Source: JAXGVG01 sp040773965
GTDB taxonomy: Bacteria; Pseudomonadota; Alphaproteobacteria; UBA9219
DNA: 8,570 nt
Assembly: GCA_040773965.1 (NCBI GenBank)
Contig: JAXGVG010000075.1
Coordinates: forward strand, 1 to 8,570
Reading direction: 5' to 3'
The position numbers and the translations under genes were made by a program. Positions 5,212-8,570 of the stretch are shown piece after piece (position 1 is the first letter of the stretch; each line of letters opens with the position of its first letter). The notes below the pieces were generated by a model. That model made no database searches. It was not told where the DNA came from and worked only from the letters and a program-made list of their open reading frames with translations.

Positions 5212-6564
5212 TTATTCGCCGTTTTTCCTTCCGTTCAGGAAATTTTCCAGCCAGTGAATGTCGTAATCGCCGTTGATGAAGTCCGGCTGGTTGATGAGGC
5301 GTTGGTGCAGAGGCAGGGTCGTTTGCACGCCGCCGATCACGAATTCTTCCAAACTGCGGCGCAGGCGCAGCAGGCATTCGTTCCGGTTCGTGCCGTGGAC
5401 GATCAACTTGGCGATCATGCTGTCGTAATGCGGCGGCACCGCGTAGCCGTGGTAGAGCGCGCTGTCCACGCGCACGCCAAGGCCGCCCGGCGCGTGGAAG
5501 TCGCTGATGCGTCCGGGCGACGGCGTGAACGTTTCGGGATTTTCGGCGTTGATGCGGCATTCGATGGCGTGGCCGTTGAGATTAATGTCGTCTTGCTTAA
5601 AGCTTAAAGGCAATCCGGCGGCAACGCGTATCTGTTCGCGCACCAGATCGATGCCGGTGATCATTTCCGTGACTGTGTGCTCGATCTGTAGGCGCGTGTT
5701 CATTTCGATGAAATAGAACTTGCCGTCTTCATAAAGGAACTCCACGGTGCCCACGCCGCGATAACCGAGTTTCTGGGCTACCCCGGCGGCCAGCTTGCCT
5801 ATCTTTTGCCGCTCGCTTTCGTTGAGGCCGGGAGAGGGGGCTTCCTCGATGAGTTTTTGATGATTGCGTTGGATCGAGCAATCGCGTTCGCCGAAATGGA
5901 CCGCGTTGCCATGCGTATCGCCCAGAAGCTGAACTTCGATATGGCGGGGGTGAAGCAGACATTTTTCGATGTAAACGTCGTCGTTGCCGAACGCCGCGCG
6001 GGCTTCGTTCCTGGCAAGTTTCCATGCTTCGCCAAGGTTGTCGGCGTTCGTGGCCATCTTCAGGCCTTTGCCGCCGCCGCCCGCCGCCGCCTTGATCAGA
6101 ACAGGAAAGCCGATTTTTTGCGCGATTGAGAGGGCTTCTTTCTCGCTCCCTACAGGGCCATCGGAGCCGGGGACCGTCGGCAAGCCGAGGTCTTTGACGG
6201 TCTTCCGCCCCGCAACCTTGTCGCCCATCAGGCGTATATGGTCCGGCGTAGGGCCGATGAAGGCGAAGCCATGCTCTTCCACCATGCTGGCGAAAGAGGC
6301 GTTTTCCGCCATAAATCCGATCCCGGGATGGATGGCGTCCGCGCCCGTTATCGCCGCCGCCGTCAGGATAGCGGGAATGTTCAAATAGCTTTCTCTGGCC
6401 GGGGCCGGGCCAATGCAAACGCTTTCGTCGGCCAGCCGGACGTGCATGGCGTCCGCATCGGCCGTCGAGTGAACGGCAACCGTCTGGATGCCCATCTCGC
6501 GGCAGGCGCGATGGATGCGCAGGGCTATTTCACCCCGGTTGGCTATAAGGATTTTTTCGAACAA
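5212..6564 (-). CDS. accC: Biotin carboxylase subunit of acetyl-CoA carboxylase
   Basis: AccC carboxylates biotin on AccB using ATP and bicarbonate, the first half-reaction of malonyl-CoA synthesis for fatty acids. The 450 residues are the usual length. Layout: N-terminal domain with KILIANRGEIALRI (4-17); ATP-grasp domain with MGDKV (113-117), the glycine-rich loop AAGGGGKGLKM (160-170), HPRHIEVQ (205-212), ERDCSIQRNHQK (226-237) and FIEMNTRLQIEH (285-296), including Glu287, Asn289, Arg291 and Glu295; C-terminal domain with ECRINAENP (335-343). Two substitutions stand out: the common HPGYGFLSEN reads HPGIGFMAEN (79-88) and the QVEHPVTE block reads QIEHTVTE (293-300). The start codon is TTG (6564-6562): no ATG lies upstream in frame near the accB stop, and the alignment with MxxKIxIANRGE fixes it. 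It lies 8 bp after accB and is surely co-transcribed with it. Confidence 0.96.
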   Translation of the reverse strand: MFEKILIANRGEIALRIHRACREMGIQTVAVHSTADADAMHVRLADESVCIGPAPARESYLNIPAILTAAAITGADAIHPGIGFMAENASFASMVEEHGFAFIGPTPDHIRLMGDKVAGRKTVKDLGLPTVPGSDGPVGSEKEALSIAQKIGFPVLIKAAAGGGGKGLKMATNADNLGEAWKLARNEARAAFGNDDVYIEKCLLHPRHIEVQLLGDTHGNAVHFGERDCSIQRNHQKLIEEAPSPGLNESERQKIGKLAAGVAQKLGYRGVGTVEFLYEDGKFYFIEMNTRLQIEHTVTEMITGIDLVREQIRVAAGLPLSFKQDDINLNGHAIECRINAENPETFTPSPGRISDFHAPGGLGVRVDSALYHGYAVPPHYDSMIAKLIVHGTNRNECLLRLRRSLEEFVIGGVQTTLPLHQRLINQPDFINGDYDIHWLENFLNGRKNGE

Positions 6565-6572
6565 GGCGCGGC

Positions 6573-7013
6573 CTACAAAATGAGCAGGAGGGTTTCGCCG
6601 AACTCAACCGGCTTGGCGTCGCTTACCAGAATATCCCCGATCGTTCCGGCCACCGGCGCCTTGATAGGGTTCATGACCTTCATGGCCTCGATGATCAAAA
6701 GCGTATCCCCAGCCTTTACCTTGTCGCCGGTCTTCACAAAAGGCGCGGCACCGGGTTCGGGCGCGAGGTAGACCGTCCCGACCATGGGCGCGTCGACGGC
6801 CGTGCCTTTAATGGCTTTTTTCTCTTCCGCCGGAAAAGGCGCGGCGGGCGCGGCGGCGGGGAAAGCCGGGGACGTTACATGGACGGTTGAAGCCTGAGCG
6901 GCCACGCGGATGCGCTTGTCGCCTTCGGCGTATTCGATTTCGTTCAGCCCGGTTTCCTTCAGAAGAACGGCCAGTTTGCGGACAAAATCGGTATCGAGTT
7001 CAAAAACGCTCAT
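6573..7013 (-). CDS. accB: Biotin carboxyl carrier protein of acetyl-CoA carboxylase
   Basis: AccB (146 aa) carries the biotin that shuttles CO2 from AccC to the carboxyltransferase AccAD. Residues 1-40 form the N-terminal dimer/AccC-contact helix region, with the typical ending ETGLNEIEYAEGDKRIRV (20-37). Residues 41-65 are an Ala/Pro linker. The biotinyl domain (about 72-146) contains APMVGTVYLAPEPGAAPFV (75-93) and the biotinylation motif IEAMKVMN (108-115), modified at Lys112. The C-terminus GETLLLIL is close to the family end. The start is backed by an AGGA ribosome site seven bases upstream. The ATG overlaps the aroQ stop as ATGA, so translation is probably coupled to aroQ, and accC follows after 8 bp. 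Confidence 0.96.
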   Translation of the reverse strand: MSVFELDTDFVRKLAVLLKETGLNEIEYAEGDKRIRVAAQASTVHVTSPAFPAAAPAAPFPAEEKKAIKGTAVDAPMVGTVYLAPEPGAAPFVKTGDKVKAGDTLLIIEAMKVMNPIKAPVAGTIGDILVSDAKPVEFGETLLLIL

Positions 7014-7477
7014 CGCTTTTTCCTGTTATGGGATTTAATTATGGAGGCCAAACTTCTCAGGGCGTAAACGTAACCATCGATGCCAAGGCCGGAAATGACG
7101 CCCAGGGCAAGGCTTGAGATGAAAGACACGTGCCGGAATCGCTCGCGCGCGAAAATATTGGAGACATGAACCTCGATCACCGGAAGGCCCGCGAGCTTCA
7201 GCGCGTCGTGAATCGCAACCGAAGTATGCGTGTAGGCGCCCGCGTTGATCACGATGCCTTGATGCGTCGTCCGGCTTTTCTGGATCCACGTGACGAGATC
7301 GCCCTCGCTGTTGCTTTGGCGGCAGTCGGCCTCGAATCCCAGAGCCTTGGCCGTTTTGCGGCACAGCTCGTCGGCTTCGCGCAAAGTGGCCGAGCCGTAA
7401 AGTGACGGCTCGCGCGCGCCCAGCATGTTCAGGTTGGGCCCGTTTAACACCAGAATTCGCGGCAGTTTTTTTGCCAT
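7010..7477 (-). CDS. aroQ: Type II 3-dehydroquinate dehydratase
   Basis: AroQ converts 3-dehydroquinate to 3-dehydroshikimate, step three of the shikimate pathway to aromatic amino acids, in the cytoplasm as a dodecamer. The 155-residue protein shows the type II signatures: LVLNGPNLNMLG (9-20), REPSLYG (22-28) with the flexible-loop Arg22 and catalytic Tyr27, SEGDLVTWI (57-65), INAGAYTHTSVAIHDAL (77-93), EVHVSN (102-107) with the catalytic His104, and RERFRH (111-116). Against the common EVHLSN-VHAREEFR form the sequence is slightly divergent but no key residue is lost. A GAGGGG ribosome site lies five bases before ATG 7477. The four-base overlap with accB is the arrangement found in many proteobacteria. 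The ends of the frame fit the family and no longer start is needed. Confidence 0.96.
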   Translation of the reverse strand: MAKKLPRILVLNGPNLNMLGAREPSLYGSATLREADELCRKTAKALGFEADCRQSNSEGDLVTWIQKSRTTHQGIVINAGAYTHTSVAIHDALKLAGLPVIEVHVSNIFARERFRHVSFISSLALGVISGLGIDGYVYALRSLASIIKSHNRKKR

Positions 7478-7495
7478 AACAGCCCCTCATGGAAG

Positions 7496-7517
7496 GATCC
7501 CCGCTTTCGCGGGGACC
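7496..7517. repeat. Palindromic intergenic repeat (hairpin)
   Basis: TCCCCGC and GCGGGGA (7498-7504 and 7509-7515) form a seven-base-pair stem with a TTTC loop in the 78 bp gap between the dsbA-like gene and aroQ. Read as protein on the plus strand it gives GRIPAFAGT, the tell-tale spurious translation of a palindromic repeat scattered through many proteobacterial genomes. It is therefore probably a dispersed REP-like element. Without a T-run on either strand it is not a convincing intrinsic terminator, though it could stabilise or attenuate the transcript leading into aroQ. Confidence 0.6.
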
Positions 7518-7555
7518 GGTTTCATATCGTTATTCTGTCCTGCGCGCGTAAAGGC

Positions 7556-8344
7556 CTATTTTTTCGCGTTTTTGCGAGCGTCCTCGACGGCTTTTTTCAA
7601 CTGTTCGTACTGCATGGCGCCGGGATAAAGCTGGTCATTAATGATAAACGTCGGCGTGCCGTGCGCTCCGACTTCTTTCGCGAGCGCCTGATTGGCCTTG
7701 ATGATCTTGTCGATCGATTCGTCGGCCATGTCTTTCTTCAGTTTCTCGACGTCAAGACCGGACGTCTTTGCGGCGTTGAAAATAACCTCGTCCGAAAGGC
7801 GTTCCTTCGTTTTCATGAGCGTTTCATGGAATTTCTGATACTTGCCCTGCTTGACGCTTGCCAGAGCGGCTTTGGAGGCTTGAACCGAATTGGGGCCGAG
7901 AATGGGCAATTCCTTGAAAACGAACTTAACTTTTTTGTCTTCGCCGACCACCTTAAAGATGTTGTCATAGGCCGTTTTGCAGAAGCCGCACTGATAGTCG
8001 AAAAATTCGACGAGCGTAACGTCTCCTTTGGGATTGCCTGCGATGGGCGATGAGGGGTCGTTATCGATCTTTTCGCGGTTATCCTTCAATGCCTGTTGGC
8101 TTTTGGCCGAAACCTCGGCTTCATCGCGATTCTGCATTTCTTGCGCCGCCTTAACCACCAGGTCGGGCTCTTTTTTGGTCAGGAGGTCGCGGACAATTTC
8201 TTCGATCGCCGCTTTTTGCGCGTCGGTGAAAACGTCGGCCGAAGGGGCGGGCGCCGCGGTGGGCGCAGGCTTGTCGGCGGCAAGCGTAAGAGCGGGGGTC
8301 AAGCCGAGGACCAGGACGCCCAACAACATGGCTGATCGATACAT
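7556..8344 (-). CDS. DsbA-family periplasmic thiol:disulfide oxidoreductase
   Basis: A secreted thioredoxin-fold protein (262 aa) likely to oxidise or isomerise disulfides in the periplasm. Residues 1-23 are a Sec signal peptide (MYRS, hydrophobic core, LTLAA before Asp24), followed by a Pro/Ala-rich linker (25-36). Residues about 38-95 are a charged, helical N-terminal extension of the kind found in BdbD/ScsC-like DsbA relatives, where it can drive oligomerisation. The thioredoxin fold starts at PIAGNPKGDVTLVEFFDYQC (100-119), with the active site CGFC at 119-122 and the cis-proline in GTPTF (Pro231). The helical insert lies between. It is not classical E. coli DsbA, which has CPHC. A GGGAG ribosome site seven bases before ATG 8344 supports the start. 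The DUF2155 protein, with two cysteines, is a conceivable client. It is first in the minus-strand cluster, 78 bp from aroQ. Confidence 0.9.
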   Translation of the reverse strand: MYRSAMLLGVLVLGLTPALTLAADKPAPTAAPAPSADVFTDAQKAAIEEIVRDLLTKKEPDLVVKAAQEMQNRDEAEVSAKSQQALKDNREKIDNDPSSPIAGNPKGDVTLVEFFDYQCGFCKTAYDNIFKVVGEDKKVKFVFKELPILGPNSVQASKAALASVKQGKYQKFHETLMKTKERLSDEVIFNAAKTSGLDVEKLKKDMADESIDKIIKANQALAKEVGAHGTPTFIINDQLYPGAMQYEQLKKAVEDARKNAKK

Positions 8345-8384
8345 TAATGGTACTCCCGAAAAGAGTTAATGGATACAGACGGCC

Positions 8385-8413
8385 ACAAAACCAAGTTTTC
8401 AAGCCCAAGTCAA
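8385..8413 (-). promoter_or_regulatory. Possible promoter of the dsbA-like gene
   Basis: On the minus strand TTGACT (8413-8408) is a good -35 hexamer. Seventeen bases on, TTTTGT (8390-8385) is a poor -10. The start codon at 8344 lies about 40 bases further. Only the -35 half is convincing. Confidence 0.3.
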
Positions 8414-8457
8414 CGTTCCCGGTCTTCCTTGCACGGCCCTGAACTCAGGTTAACAAG

Positions 8458-8504
8458 GATTCACAAAAGAGGCGAAGAGTGATTCACTGGCCCTTCTGAA
8501 AGGG
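8458..8504. promoter_or_regulatory. GANTC pair and small inverted repeat upstream of the edge gene
   Basis: GATTCAC occurs twice (8458-8464 and 8481-8487, 23 bp apart), giving two CcrM-type GANTC sites. It is followed by CCCTT/AAGGG arms around a CTGA centre (8491-8504). A GTTAAC palindrome lies just before (8449-8454). The gap 8345-8515 holds no other gene that I can see. If the edge gene is a transposase, one insertion-sequence end would lie in this stretch, but I cannot fix its boundary. Confidence 0.3.
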
Positions 8505-8515
8505 AGGGCGAGACA

Positions 8516-8570
8516 ATGGAAGGCTTTGAAAAACCGAGGCTTAAGGGTTTATTGGATCATTTTGCGGTGA
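8516..8570 (+). CDS. Start of a gene cut by the window edge, possibly ISAs1-type transposase
   Basis: ATG 8516 opens a frame that reads MEGFEKPRLKGLLDHFAV and runs off the window after 18 codons. A purine-rich AGGGAGGG lies about nine bases upstream and would serve as ribosome site. The LLDHFAV segment, with the next codon beginning with A, resembles the N-terminus of ISAs1-family transposases (LLDHFxxIxDPR), where it opens the DDE_Tnp_1-associated domain. With so few residues this is a suggestion only; any other protein is possible. Confidence 0.35.
   Translation, partial: MEGFEKPRLKGLLDHFAV

Noticed and set aside
5170..5607. Plus-strand frame of 145 codons opposite accC
   Set aside because: It is a shadow of the high-G+C accC codons; the minus strand has the full biotin carboxylase alignment.
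5596..5607. Close pair of TTAA sites inside accC
   Set aside because: The spacing is three bases rather than seven and it lies in coding sequence, so it is not a CtrA box.
8457..8465. GGATTCACA as a third DnaA box
   Set aside because: The first two bases do not fit the consensus, and it lies in a gap with no other support.

Overview
The window looks like part of an alphaproteobacterial chromosome of moderately high G+C. Four things point that way. Short-form homologues of the mitochondrial complex I subunit NDUFA12, a single-gene MlaD and a DUF2155 protein sit together beside aat, accC, accB and aroQ, a gene order I know from Rhodospirillales-like genomes. The best enzyme matches have alphaproteobacterial sequence style. 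There is a full CtrA-type box (TTAA-N7-TTAAC). GANTC (CcrM-type) sites are crowded into the intergenic gaps. I cannot name a genus.

Layout from left to right. (1) 1-64 is a promoter region with the CtrA-like box, leading into a small unrecognised membrane protein gene (65-646, +). (2) Convergent to it is a 722-codon gene (2850-682, -) that aligns by eye, from first to last third, with class II (B12-dependent) ribonucleotide reductase NrdJ. It has lost the catalytic core, including the NPCSE motif, the phosphate-binding PTGT loop and the C-terminal zinc/redox cysteines. I read it as a maintained, catalytically dead NrdJ paralogue, and it is the most unusual item here. (3) The divergent gap 2851-3081 is A+T-rich and carries an exact DnaA box, a second near-consensus DnaA box in the same orientation, a short inverted repeat and three GANTC sites. 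(4) A plus-strand operon follows: NDUFA12-like (3082-3438), mlaD-like (3463-4101) and DUF2155 (4101-4484), covering complex I accessory function and envelope or lipid transport.

(5) A minus-strand cluster reads right to left: a DsbA-like periplasmic thiol oxidoreductase (8344-7556), aroQ (7477-7010), accB (7013-6573), accC (6564-5212) and aat (5113-4439). aroQ and accB overlap by ATGA and accC starts 8 bp later with TTG, so these three are probably co-translated; they link shikimate-pathway dehydroquinase with the biotin carrier and biotin carboxylase of acetyl-CoA carboxylase. aat follows after 98 bp with a promoter-like sequence of its own and overlaps the end of the DUF2155 gene tail to tail. 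A palindromic repeat lies between the dsbA-like gene and aroQ. (6) At the right edge an 18-codon gene start (8516 onward, +) runs off the window and may be the beginning of an ISAs1-type transposase.

The recurring regulatory theme is cell-cycle control: a CtrA-like box, DnaA boxes and clustered GANTC sites lie in front of several of these genes, most strikingly in front of the degenerate ribonucleotide reductase paralogue.
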